Assembly (NCBI RefSeq): GCF_051014445.1
Contig: NC_135141.1
Location: 6,510,001 to 6,574,000, forward strand
Source of the DNA: Colletes latitarsis
Lineage: Eukaryota > Arthropoda > Insecta > Hymenoptera > Colletidae
Direction: 5' to 3'
DNA: 64,000 nucleotides
The first letter of the stretch is position 1. Each line of letters opens with the position of its first letter. Below are positions 43,318 through 53,629 of this stretch, piece after piece. The translations under genes and the position numbers were made by a program. The notes beneath the pieces are model-generated. The model was not told the origin of the DNA and searched no databases. It worked only from the letters and a program-made list of their open reading frames with translations.

Positions 43318-46300
43318 TTACCGAAGATTCATATCAAACCGTTTGACGGTAATTTCATAGAATGGCAGAGCTTCTACGACACCTTTAACTCACTAGTGCA
43401 TGAAAATGATAGTATTCCGGTAATTCACAAATTTCACTTGTTAAAATCGTATCTAACGGGCAACGCAGCGTCGGTGACAAACGCATTAACCGCGTCGGCA
43501 GAAAATTACCTAGTAGCGTGGGAGTTAGTCCAAAAACGATTCAGTCAACCGCGAAAAATCATTCAGGGTCACATAAGTGCTTTATTCGAATTACCCGAGG
43601 TAGTGAAGGATAAGCCATCCTCATTGTGCGCCTTATCTGAAGGAGCAGAAATGCATATTAATGCATTAAGATCATTACATCAACCAGTCGATTGGGACGA
43701 AATGATTATCTATATAGTTTCCGCGAAACTCGATAAACAAACACGCACCTCCTGGGAGCGAACTATCGAAGACGGTGTTATGCCAAAATTTAACGACCTA
43801 TTAATGTTTATAAATAAATACGCGCGGGATGATGAGCCCGCCAAATTAGTTACGCATACTCGCGACAATACTTCAAAAAGGTATCCTGATAGATTCCCGA
43901 AACCTGTCAATAGGATTAATACATTCGCTAGCGTGAAGCCCGCGAAGTCCTGTCCCATTTGCAAACAAGAACATTACATTAATCAGTGCCAGCAATTTCT
44001 AAGTCAAGGTCCTCAAGATCGATTTAAAGCAATTAAATCATTGAAGCACTGCATTAATTGTCTAAACCAAGGGCATGGTATTGCGGAGTGTCGGTCGACT
44101 ACCTGTCGAAAATGCGGAAGGAAACACCATACATTATTACACTTAGAAAATTTCGCGATAAATAACTCTATAGAAAAAGCACGTAATCCGGAGTCCGCTC
44201 CGACAACCGTAACATTAACAGCATTGGACAATCTTAAATCAGAAATTTTGCTATCTACCGCTAGGGTTAAAATTCTAGATGCTAACAATAAGGAACATGA
44301 ATGTAGAGTTCTTCTAGACCCAAGTTCGCAACGCAATTTCATAACTGAAAGACTCGCGAACTACCTGAAGCTACCCAAGTCGCGCGTAAACGTATCCACC
44401 TCAGGTATAAGACTCCAAGAGAGTCGGGTCAAATACGCCGTCGAGGCCCAAATTAGAGCAGTAAATTCAAGGTTCAAATGCAATTCTGTCTTTCTCACAA
44501 TGTCAGAAATCACCAATGCACTACCGTCGCGAACGTTCAATAAGAATTTAGTGCAAATTCCACCTAACATAACATTAGCCGACAATACCTTTAATAAGTC
44601 TTCCAATATCGATTTGCTGTTAGGCGAGTATTTATATTACAAACTCCTAGGAAAGGATAGAATCCGCTTAACCGATAAAGTAATACTCCAGGAAACAGAA
44701 TTAGGCTGGGTTATTTCCGGCGAGATAGAGAATACTCCAATCAGATGTAATTTGGTAACGACTCAACAATTAAACTCTCAGATAGAAAAATTTTGGCAGT
44801 TAGAGCAATACCCGGTCAATAGAGTATATTCGCCCCAAGAAAATTTGTGCGAAGAGTTGTTCCAACAAACTACTAAACGCGATACAAGGGGTCGTTATAT
44901 AGTGCGCTTACCCTTTAACGATAAGAAAGTCCAGCTTGGAAATTCCTATGAGTTAGCGCTAAAACGTTTCCTTGCACTAGAGAAAAAACTGCAATCCAAC
45001 GCTGTTTTAAATCAGCAATATAGCGAATTTTTAGCCGAATACAGGGCGTTGGGGCATATGACCGAAATTATGAATAATGAGTCATCGGAAGGAGATTGTT
45101 ATCTCGCGCATCATGGGGTTATCAAAGCTAGTAGCCTTACCACGAAGCTCCGCGTCGTCTTTGACGCGTCCGCGAAAACCAGTACCGGAATATCATTAAA
45201 CGATGCTCTCAGGGCGGGCTCGACAATTCAGGACGACGTATTTAAATTAATCACGCGATTCCGCTCCCATACGTACGTCTTAACAGCCGATATCGAGAAA
45301 ATGTTTAGGCAGATTTTGCTACACCCAGAAGACACAGTGTACCAAAAAATTCTGTGGCGTAACAATCCCAGGGACGCGATCAAAACCTATAAACTAAATA
45401 CGATAACGTATGGTACAACCTCTGCACCATTCCTCGCGGTACGTAGTTTGCAACAACTAGCTGTCGATGAAGTTGAACTCTACCCCTTAGCGGCCGAGGC
45501 AATTAAGAACGATTTTTACATGGACGACCTCTTAACTGGGACGCGTACGTTAGGCGAAGCGGTTAAACTTAGGAACCAATTAATTAAAACACTCAATTCA
45601 GGCGGGATGACCCTTAGACAGTGGGCATCGAACGAAGCGTCTCTCGTCGAAGGGCTTCGAGAACGACCCTCGACAGATCATCTGTGCTTAGATTCGCAAA
45701 CCGTGCAAAAAACCTTGGGAATTTATTGGCACCCTGTAAGCGATACAATTACTTATCGAGTAACTAGTGACAATGAGTCACAAAACACCAAGAGAACTAT
45801 ACTCTCAAAAATCGCGCAACTTTTCGACCCGTTAGGATTGTTAGGGCCAGTAGTTGTAACCGCAAAAATTATTATGCAACAATTGTGGAAATCCGGCATA
45901 GCTTGGGACGATATCGTATCCCAAGAATTGCAAACTAGTTGGAAGGAATATAAGGAACAATTAGCTTTACTAAACAACTTTTCAATAAATCGCGGAATAG
46001 TAATAAAAAATGCAGTAGAGATCCAACTACATGGATTCTCTGATGCTAGCGAGAAGGCTTACGGAGCCTGTGTTTATATTCGATCGGCCGATGCTCAAGG
46101 CAATATTAAGGTAAATCTGGTGGCAGCAAAATCCAGAGTAGCACCACTAAAGATAGTCTCCATACCAAGACTAGAATTATGTGCTGCAGAATTACTTGTG
46201 AACTTGTATCAAACAATTCGAACTGCTATCAATTATCCCTTCAATTCAACTAACTTCTGGTTCGATTCCACAATTGTTCTGCATTGGATAGGAACTGAAC

Positions 46301-47350
46301 CGCACACCCTAAGAACATTTGTCGCCAACAGAGTTACCAAGATTCAAGAATATACAAATCAGCAAGATTGGAAACATATCAATTCTTCCGACAATCCCGC
46401 GGATTGTATTTCGCGAGGCCAGTTACCTTCGGAATTCCTACAGAACCACCTCTGGTTAAACGGACCTACCTGGCTCTCCGAGCCACCTACGAAATGGCCG
46501 GTCACAAACCTACCTTTTCTCGAAGTACCTGAACGAAGGTCAGTTACTAGCCTAGTTAGCAATGTAAAGTCGTGCGACTTTCTGGAACGATTTTCCTCAT
46601 GGGCCACTCTCCAAAGGGTAATAGCCTATTGTATTCGATTTTGTAAAAACTCAGCGCGATTAGAAGCAAATTCAGGGCGCTTATCGACATTCGAAATCCA
46701 CAGAGCTCACAATTGCATAATTAAAAATATACAAGACCGACATTTTGCGCGCGAAATGAAGAAACTAAAACAAGAAGGGGTCGTACCAGGGGACAGTAAA
46801 ATTATTAATTTAAATCCATTCCTCGATAATGATGGACTTATACGTGTAGGCGGTCGCTTAAAAAATTCAAATCTGCCATACAAGCAAAGGCATCCCATTT
46901 TACTGCCGCGTTCCGACTACCTGACTAAACTAATTATTATGCATGAACACATAAACCAATTGCATGCTGGTATTTTAGGGACACTTAATGCGACCAGACA
47001 GAGATATTGGCCTATTGACGGGAAAAACGCAATGCGGCTCATCATCCGTAAATGCATACGATGTTTTCGAGTTGACCCACAGGATGCACCCGCGTATCCA
47101 ATGGGCAATTTACCGAGGGACCGAGTCAATCTGATACGACCGTTCAAACAAGTAGGAATTGATTATTGCGGCCCTTTCTATATAAAGGAAAAAAGGCATC
47201 GCAACACTAAAAGGCTTAAGGTGTATGTCGCCGTATTTATTTGTTTTGCGACAAAGGCCATACACCTGGAACTAGTTAGCGACTTATCCACGGATGCATT
47301 CCTAGCTACTTTAAAAAGATTTTTCTCCCGGCGCGGTTATGCAACTGATA
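43318..47350 (+). CDS. pol: BEL/Pao gag-pol polyprotein of B1 (main part)
   Basis: An open frame of about 1344 codons. Order: DUF1759 gag (KIHIKPFDGNFIEWQSFYDTF, 43320 on); zinc motifs CPICKQEHYINQC, CINCLNQGHGIAEC and CRKCGRKHHTLLH (about 43950-44140); DUF1758 protease with LLDPSSQRNFIT (about 44310; usual LLDSGSQ altered, Asp kept); Pao RT with FDASAKTSTGISLNDAL (45160), LTADIEKMFRQIL and DFYMDDLLTGT (YMDD, about 45514); RNase H-like LHGFSDASEKAYGACVYIR (about 46030) and FWFDSTIVLHWI; integrase zinc region (HEHINQLHAG...CIRCF, 46945-47070); core FKQVGIDYCGPF (first Asp, about 47143). It is cut at 47350 by a TA-targeting element. An ATG at 43303 is supplied by the MITE end, so translation from it would give a chimeric start. 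Confidence 0.9.
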
Positions 47351-47420
47351 TACAGGGTGTCCCGTAAATAGTGTAAGAGCCGGAAATGTGGGGTAGCTGA
47401 GACGAATCTGAACAACAATT

Positions 47421-47981
47421 TCCGGCTTCGTTCCTCCAACGAATTGATAGTCGCCAAGTCGATGTTCCCATAAATTGTATTCTTCCATCGACCTTAATTG
47501 AGCGGCTTGCTCATATAGCTCCTGCTCTTGATGATCCATACTGTCGTCTTTTGTGTTAATGTGTATAGTGATGCACACGATATATTACAAAAAATCACCG
47601 TTCCCGATGATGCTCTCGGTGATGTTCGCGATATATTATAGAAATCTGTGTCCGCAAATGCAATGTTATACGTTTTGCAGAGGTTGTATTTTTTTTTGCA
47701 TGTGTTCGTCCACAAATGCATTGCATACGTTTTTGCACATGTTCAGTGTAATCTAAAACATTTTGCAAAAAAAACGTTGCGCTTTTCGCAGAAGAAGAAC
47801 ATGCGACATAAAATAAGAAGATGAACAGCGTGTACGTAAAATGGTTAGGACCCAATAGCTTGCACAATTCGTGGATCCCATAACAAATTATTGGGTACAG
47901 TGTGAACGTAAATCACAATCTAAATTATAAAGACGCCATATGTTTAAATCATCAAAACATGGTATCTAATTTCTTCATATA
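47421..47981. repeat. Rearranged Polinton 3'-end fragments
   Basis: 47600-47690 matches 8618-8700 (GATGCTC...ATATATTA(T/C)AGAAATCTGTG), and 47820-47975 matches 8480-8610, including the integrase chromodomain end (GTGTACGTAAAATGG) and the TATCTAATTTCTTC block. The order is permuted relative to 8480-8708. 47420-47560 contains a minus-strand frame (QELYEQAAQLRSMEEYNLWE) that may be another Polinton gene end. Confidence 0.65.
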
Positions 47982-47983
47982 TA

Positions 47984-49482
47984 CAGGGTGTCCCGTTAAT
48001 AGTGTAAGAGCCGGAAATGTGGGGTAGCTGAGACGATTCTGAACAACAATTTCCTTTGCAAAAATGTCGGATGGAGCTTCGTTTTCGAATTATTAACGAA
48101 AAACACTCACGAAACACGGCGCGCGCCTCCCGCGCGCTCAGGGCCGTCCGAACTAAGAGAGCCACCGTGTCGGGTAGGTAGCAAGATGTGCATCGGAGAT
48201 ACGTCGAGGAACGAATACAAATAATTAAAAATACTACCACTGCAACTGTTACCTCTGCGGATTGGATAAATCAGCCAGCTAAATCGAATTTATTAATTAT
48301 TTGTATTCGCTGTTTCCAAGAAAGAAGGAATAAAATGTGGGAAGATGCTCTCGGAATTTTTAGGAAATTAATTCTTCGCACCTGAGTGACGCTTCTCGCC
48401 AGAGTGTGTTAAAATTAAAATAAGAATTATTTTCAGAAAATTAAAATAAATACGGTAAGAACCATTTGTAATCGTTTGTTATTAAAAACTGTACTGGAAA
48501 AGCAGACTGGATTTGTGCATACCGAAACATTCCACGAATGCAAAGGCTTTAATAGAGAAATAATTGAAATTCGACTTACCCATTTACTAGCAAGTTGCTC
48601 TGCTGCGCTGACAATAAGGCCCGGTTAGTGCACTCCTGTCGATCACGGAAAGGTCGAAGACCCCAATAAAAATCAGCTGATGGGACGGCCCGGTCACTGC
48701 ACCCGCTTCTTACCCCGAAAATGTAAAAGTGAAAAGTGCTAGTGACCGTGCTGTGAAGTGTTTTCGGGGTAAGAAGCGAGTGCAGTGACCGGGCCGTCCC
48801 ATCAGCTGATTTTTATTGGGGTCTTCGACCTTTCCATGATTGACAGGGGTGCACTAACCGGCACTATTGCAACTTGCAAGTAAATGGGTAAGGCGAATTT
48901 CAATTAATTCTCTATTAACCCCTTGCATGCGAAGAATGTTTCGGTATGCACAAATCCAGTCTGCTTTTCCAGTACAGTTTTTAATAACAAACGATTACAA
49001 ATGGTTCTTACCGTATTTATTTTAATTTTCTGAAAATAATTCTTATTTTAATTTTAACACACTCTGGCGAGAAGCGTCACTCAGGTGCGAAGAATTACTT
49101 TCCTAAAAATTCCGAGAGCATCTTCCCACATTTTATTCCTTCTTCCTTGGAAACAGCGAATACAAATAATTAATAAATTCGATTTAGCTGGCTGATTTAT
49201 CCAATCCGCAGAGGTAACAGTTGCAGTGGTAGTATTTTTAATTATTTGTATTCGTTCCTCCACGTATCTCCGATGCACATCTTGCTACCTACCCGACACG
49301 GTGGCTCTCTTAGTTCGGACGGCCCTGAGCGCGCGGCAAGCGCGCGCCGTGATTCGTCAGTGTTTTTCGTTAATAATTCAAAAACGAAGCTCCATCCGAC
49401 ATTTTTGCAAAGGAAATTGTTGTTCAGAATCGTCTCAGCTACCCCACATTTCCGGCTCTTACACTATTTACGGGACACCCTG
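47984..49482. mobile_element. 1.5-kb near-perfect palindromic (fold-back) element
   Basis: Arms of about 740 bases (47984-48722 and 48756-49482) are almost perfect inverted copies around a loop of about 35 bases (ATGTAAAAGTGAAAAGTGC...). TA precedes the left end (47982-47983) and follows the right end. Each arm carries the same 65-codon open frame (48188-48385 plus, 49081-49278 minus; RRYVEERIQIIKNTTTATV), not recognised. No transposase. The ends match the CAGGGTG-type TA elements of this window. Confidence 0.85.
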
Positions 49483-49484
49483 TA

Positions 49485-50210
49485 TACTCCGACAATGCTA
49501 CGAATTTTGTAGGTGCTAATAACCAGTTGAACGAAATACAAGTGTTCCTAGAGTCAGAACAGCAGCGGGAAACGATAATAAACAGATTACGCGATAAACC
49601 CATCACGTGGCATTTTTCACCTCCGAGATCTCCTCATTTCGGAGGATTATGGGAGGCCGCGGTGAAAACCTTCAAACATCACCTACATCGTACTGTTGAG
49701 GATACATTATTCACATACGAAGAACTTAATACCTACGTAATAGAGATTGAAGCAATTTTAAATTCACGCCCTCTAACACCACTGTCGCCCGATCCGAACG
49801 ACCTTCATGCCCTTACTCCGGCACATTTCCTTATTGGTGAGTCATTGACTGCTCTACCTGAGCGTGATTTGTCAGAGATCACCACTAATCGCTTAACAGC
49901 ATGGCAACACATACAGAAGATTAAACAACACTTCTGGCTCCGATGGCACAAGGACTATCTCAATGAATTAAATATTAGGAGTAAATGGCGTAGTAATCCA
50001 AATAGGCATCTAGGAGTAGGAACATTGGTACTCCTAAAGGAAGATACCCTGCCAGCTATGCAGTGGAGCCTAGCGCGTGTCACGGATCTCCATCCCAGAG
50101 GAGACGGCGTCGTACGCGTGGTCACTCTCCGAACCATCAACGGTTCGTACAAAAGGAGCGTGCGACACATATTCCCACTTCCGTTAGACGAGGAGCTATC
50201 CGACGCGTAG
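49485..50210 (+). CDS. pol: BEL/Pao integrase C-terminal part of B1
   Basis: It resumes with YSDNATNFVGANNQLNEI (second catalytic Asp), PPRSPHFGGLWEAAVKTFK (catalytic Glu, about 49625-49680), LNSRPLTPLSPDPND, PAHFLIGESLTALPE, QHFWLRWHKDYLNEL, and ends VRHIFPLPLDEELSDA at stop 50208-50210. It is continuous in sense with the polyprotein to the left once the composite element is ignored. Confidence 0.9.
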   Translation, partial: YSDNATNFVGANNQLNEIQVFLESEQQRETIINRLRDKPITWHFSPPRSPHFGGLWEAAVKTFKHHLHRTVEDTLFTYEELNTYVIEIEAILNSRPLTPLSPDPNDLHALTPAHFLIGESLTALPERDLSEITTNRLTAWQHIQKIKQHFWLRWHKDYLNELNIRSKWRSNPNRHLGVGTLVLLKEDTLPAMQWSLARVTDLHPRGDGVVRVVTLRTINGSYKRSVRHIFPLPLDEELSDA

Positions 50211-50401
50211 TATGGAGATGTACATATGATTGTATAATATGCAGAATAGATTAAGCTTTAAGAAAACAGAGATACCGCGAACTGTAAAAATGTATATAAG
50301 TTAGGATAATTGTAATTAATAACCGTGTAAACTTGCGAGATTCGCCCCTATCGATTTCACATTCCGAATTGTTATAATTTGATTCATTGAACGCGACCGT
50401 T

Positions 50402-50415
50402 CAAGGGGGGCGGCA
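50402..50415 (+). other. Polypurine tract of B1
   Basis: CAAGGGGGGCGGCA immediately before the 3' LTR; G-rich tract for plus-strand priming. Confidence 0.65.
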
Positions 50416-50981
50416 TGTTCCGTCGTCCCTCAAAAACCCAAGCGAGGCTACGTAGACCACCGACCTCCCGCGCGTTTACGACGGGGTCGGCGCGCTTACC
50501 TACTACAAAAAAAATAACTTTCGACCGACGCATTGTTCGCGACTTTCGCTGTCCTCGACAATCACCGAAATTCCCAAACTGCTCCACAGCTGCAAGGCAC
50601 ATGTTCGATTACCCCAATAACCACTACCTGCGAATGTCCTAACTAACATTCCAATTATTTAAACAACCAAGCTCCTCCTCACGACCCTCAGAAGATCCAC
50701 CCTCGCATTTCAGCCTACCAATCAAATTTACCTACCCCACCATTCCCAAAAAGGAATATTCTCCAATCAGATTCCTTCCCGAATTCACCAGCGAAACAAC
50801 GCACGAGACAGACAAGAGAAGCTGTTAAGCACTCAAGCGACAAATACCATTACGATTAAATTCTCTCTTTCGAACCTTACCGAACGAGTAGCCGAGTCTC
50901 TCGTGTAACAAAGCAAGCCGAGTCTTGTGATTTCACCGCCGCAGTCTAAGTTCGCGATTCGCGAATCGATGCGACACCACA
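50416..50981 (+). repeat. 3' LTR of B1
   Basis: 566 bases, TGTTCCGTC...GACACCACA. Six transitions separate it from the 5' LTR, near 41510/50725, 41539/50756, 41716/50933 (two adjacent), 41744/50961 and 41755/50972. Confidence 0.9.
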
Positions 50982-51330
50982 GATTCTAGAGGCCAAAATA
51001 AGACGAAAATCAAAAAAAATTCCAATTTGCTGATGGAGGCTTCGTTAAAAAGTTATTAACAATTAAATTCAAAAATTTTAAATCGTTCTAGAAAAATTAT
51101 TTTTGGTTACGGGGGTCAATTATAATCATTTTTGGTGAATAGACATACCCCCGAAATCCTGTGCATTTTCGAGAAAAAAATTCAGTACGGGCGGAACTTT
51201 AAACGTTAATAACTTTTTAACGAAGCCTCTCTCCATCAACAAATTGGAATTTTTTTTTATTTTCGTCTTATTTTGGCCTCTAGAATCCCCCATTAAAATT
51301 TTTCCCAGGGGTGGCCCCGAACACTCTGTA

Positions 51331-51769
51331 TATAAAAGTAAGTAAAATCTAAAGGTGCTGTTACTAAGTACTAAGCATACTTTTATAACAATAAAAGGCA
51401 ATAAAAAACATACCCCAGAAACAATAGCATATTACAATGAGACAAAGTTTGGAGTCGATGTAGTAGACCAAATGGCTCGCAAATATACCACCAAAGCGGC
51501 ATCTTTTCGATGGCCTCTCCAGGTGTTCTTTAACATTTTAGATTTAGCGGCAATAAACGCATGGATCTTATACACAGAGTGTACTGGGTAAAAATTATCC
51601 AGAGAGGATTTTCTATTTCAGTTGGCCATAGAACTTGCAAAAGGAGAAAAGAAAAAATACAAAAACATAGATTATAATCACCCGCCACCTAGTACTTCGG
51701 GAGAACGCAAGACTTGCCAAATTGGCGTTTGTAAAAGAAACGGGAGCAATAACACCTGTAAAATATGTG
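51331..51769 (+). pseudogene. piggyBac transposase, C-terminal core segment
   Basis: It continues from 41150: VLLLSTKHTFITI, TPETIAYYNETKFGVDVVDQM (about 51412), RWPLQVFFNILDLAAINAWILY (third catalytic Asp, about 51536). A TAA follows at 51590-51592, then LAIELAKGEKKKYKN and the start of the Cys-rich domain (RKTCQIGVCKRNGSNNTCKIC). It is cut at 51769 by a reversed solo LTR. Confidence 0.8.
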
Positions 51770-53338
51770 TGTTTAAAGATTGCATAATGCCGAGCGATTA
51801 TTCTCGGCCGCAATTACCGTTAATCCTGTTAGCGTACAATTCTAAGGAGATTATCTGTAATAGGATTTGTACAGCAAGCAGTGATAGAAAAACGCGTGTA
51901 TTACTAGTTTTTCTGGCATCGGTAACGGCTCATTACCTTCGATTCGAGTGTGCCAACGGTGTTGATGACGTCAGTATCGTGAGAGAGTAGCGCGCAGATA
52001 ATTAGACAAAGATAGACTGCCGAAATTTAGACAGCGCCGCGGAACGATTAATTAGAGTACCACGGCGACGTCTTCGGCTGTCAATCCGCACAGTCTCACA
52101 ACGACTTCTGAAGAAGGCACATCGGCTCCCGATCGTGTCCGAACAGATTTCGAGCGAATCTCGAGAGTGAAATTCTCGAGATAAAGCTAGCAGACAATTA
52201 TTGAATAAAGGGTGCAACGAGTCGATGTTCAGTCTGGTGCGGGTCCTCTGATTGACCTCGCACAGCTGAGAATTCATTAAAACTCAAACTAGCACTCATT
52301 AATTTTAGTCTTTGCTTATCAAACGAGTCGACTCTCGATTCGAATAAAAGCATTCAGGAGTTTCGTTCGGGAAAGTCCCAAACAAGCTCAATTTCTATTT
52401 TCTGTCTAGTTTGGAGGGCTCGAGAATACAGCAATAAGGTGCTCGACCCCCCCTCGTCGATTGTCGTTCGGCTTAGGAGACACCGAAGGGAGGCACCTAC
52501 GTGGTGAACCTCCAGGTGGGCTCACTGGAGTCAGGTCAGCGTCCACTTCGGACGCTTGACTTTCGGTCTTCGATTCCTTCCCTCTACAGACCCCGCCGAT
52601 GTAACGCTTAGAGGAGCACCTGTGCGGAGAGGTCAAGGAGTCGCGGGTCAGGCCCCCACGTAGTTCAAATACTGTCACGAATCACATCGAGTGGTGCATT
52701 CGTGCAGTGAACCACGTGCTGTCGGGCTTCGCAGTACAATTCTCGACCAACAAGTCATCTGTTGGAACGTTAAAGAGAAGCCGCAGATCGACGGTCGTGC
52801 CGTTGTACTGCAGTGCGACTCGACGCACAGACTCCGTGGGCATACTCACGGGATCAGTGCATTTGGAGCCTTACAACCTCCACTTGCATCCCCGTCCACT
52901 AGACAATCGACTCAGTTCGGCGTCGAAAGGAAATTTAATTCTTTTCACGCCAGATATTAAATACAGTCCACTTGCGAGCTCGTATATTACGAGCGAGCGA
53001 AATTCTCCGCTCCTATACATTCGAATATCGAAGCCAGGAGCGTGAGGACACACACGCGGCGAATATACGTGTAACGTGTTTACGTGTCTAACACATTGCC
53101 GTGTTTTTCTGTTCACAGAATCTTGGCCTACCTCAACGTGTCGGTTCCGACCAGAATTGGAAACGATTACCGGGAGAACTAAATAAGAATTTCTTCATTT
53201 CTTATTATTTATTTTATTTATTTTTATAATAAACAGTTTTTTTGAAAAAGAAAATCTTACATTCCCAACTCACTTCCCACAATAAAAATCCGATCCCTCT
53301 ATCCGGACTTCGTCGTTAAAAGCCGCAGCTTTTTAACA
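51770..53338 (-). mobile_element. Solo long LTR (family L1, 1569 bp), reverse orientation, in piggyBac 3' coding region
   Basis: On the minus strand it begins TGTTAAAAAGCTGCGG at 53338 and ends ...CTTTAAACA at 51770. Flanks are ATGTG (51765-51769) and TTGTG (53339-53343), a TSD with one mismatch. It shares with the other copies the TCCGG start region and a 'CATTTGGAGC(C/T)TTACAACCTCCA' block (52858-52881, inverted relative to 30700). It splits the Cys-rich domain of the transposase. Confidence 0.75.
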
Positions 53339-53408
53339 TTGTGAAAACGTTGTTTGCGGAAAGTGTACAAACAAAATTGAGTATTTGTGTAAAAGATGCG
53401 CGAAATAA
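53339..53408 (+). pseudogene. piggyBac transposase, last segment
   Basis: The frame reads ENVVCGKCTNKIEYLC and ends at TAA 53406-53408. With the upstream CKIC it completes the C-terminal Cys-rich (RING/PHD-like) domain of piggyBac transposases. The codon phase matches across the LTR. Confidence 0.8.
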
Positions 53409-53629
53409 ATGTAGAATATTGAAATAATGTATAACAAAATTATTGAATAATAAAAACTTTCCATAAATTTGTATCTCGTATTTTCATTTTTTTCTTATAG
53501 TATATAATTACATTGCTTTCTAAGTGTTGTTATATGCATTCGTTCATGCGTCAAATTGACGCGTGTTTGTAGAGATAAGTATATAAGAAATGATCGTCGT
53601 TTGTCATTATTACTAACAAAGTTTACACC

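Larger units (their letters stand above)
47353..49482. mobile_element. Composite TA element in B1 integrase, carrying Polinton DNA
   Basis: CAGGGTGTCCCGTAAATAG at 47353 and its inverse CTATTTACGGGACACCCTG ending at 49482, with TA duplicated at 47351-47352 and 49483-49484. Removal restores integrase coding sense between RGYATDI and SDNATNF. Inside are a first left end (47353-47420), a Polinton-derived cargo (about 47421-47981) and a second left end at 47984 that begins a 1.5-kb palindrome. Only one right end is present. Confidence 0.8.
41199..50981 (+). mobile_element. BEL/Pao retrotransposon B1, complete and young
   Basis: Two 566-bp LTRs, a BEL-type PBS, a single gag-pol frame and a polypurine tract. 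TSD GATTC (41194-41198, 50982-50986) matches the M1 sequence GGGATTCTAG it interrupts. The LTRs differ at 6 positions by my count, all transitions (about 1.1%). The coding frame has no internal stop other than those brought by two later insertions (42498-43315 and 47353-49482). Confidence 0.9.
41153..51328. mobile_element. M1 MITE in piggyBac, split by a BEL element
   Basis: Left part 41153-41198 (CAAGGTGTTCGGGGTTGCC...GGGGGATTC), right part 50982-51328 (GATTCTAGAGGCC...CACTCTG), with TA on each side (41151-41152, 51329-51330). Without the BEL and one TSD copy it is 388 bp, close to the 375-bp copy at 5393. Confidence 0.85.
37451..53610 (+). mobile_element. piggyBac element inserted in T1
   Basis: TTAA at 37447-37450 precedes TACTAGGTTTACAGG. 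Subterminal palindromes of the TGCGTCAAATTGACGC type occur at 37472-37490, about 37652-37668 and 53548-53563, the last two also sharing the TATCTCTAC context in opposite orientation. The right end and its TTAA are not clear and must lie between about 53565 and the T1 transposase start at 53630. Confidence 0.65.

Noticed and set aside
48188..48385. 65-codon frame present in both arms of the palindrome
   Set aside because: It is duplicated only because the arms are inverted copies. No known domain and no sign of selection that I can see; left as part of the element, not as a gene.
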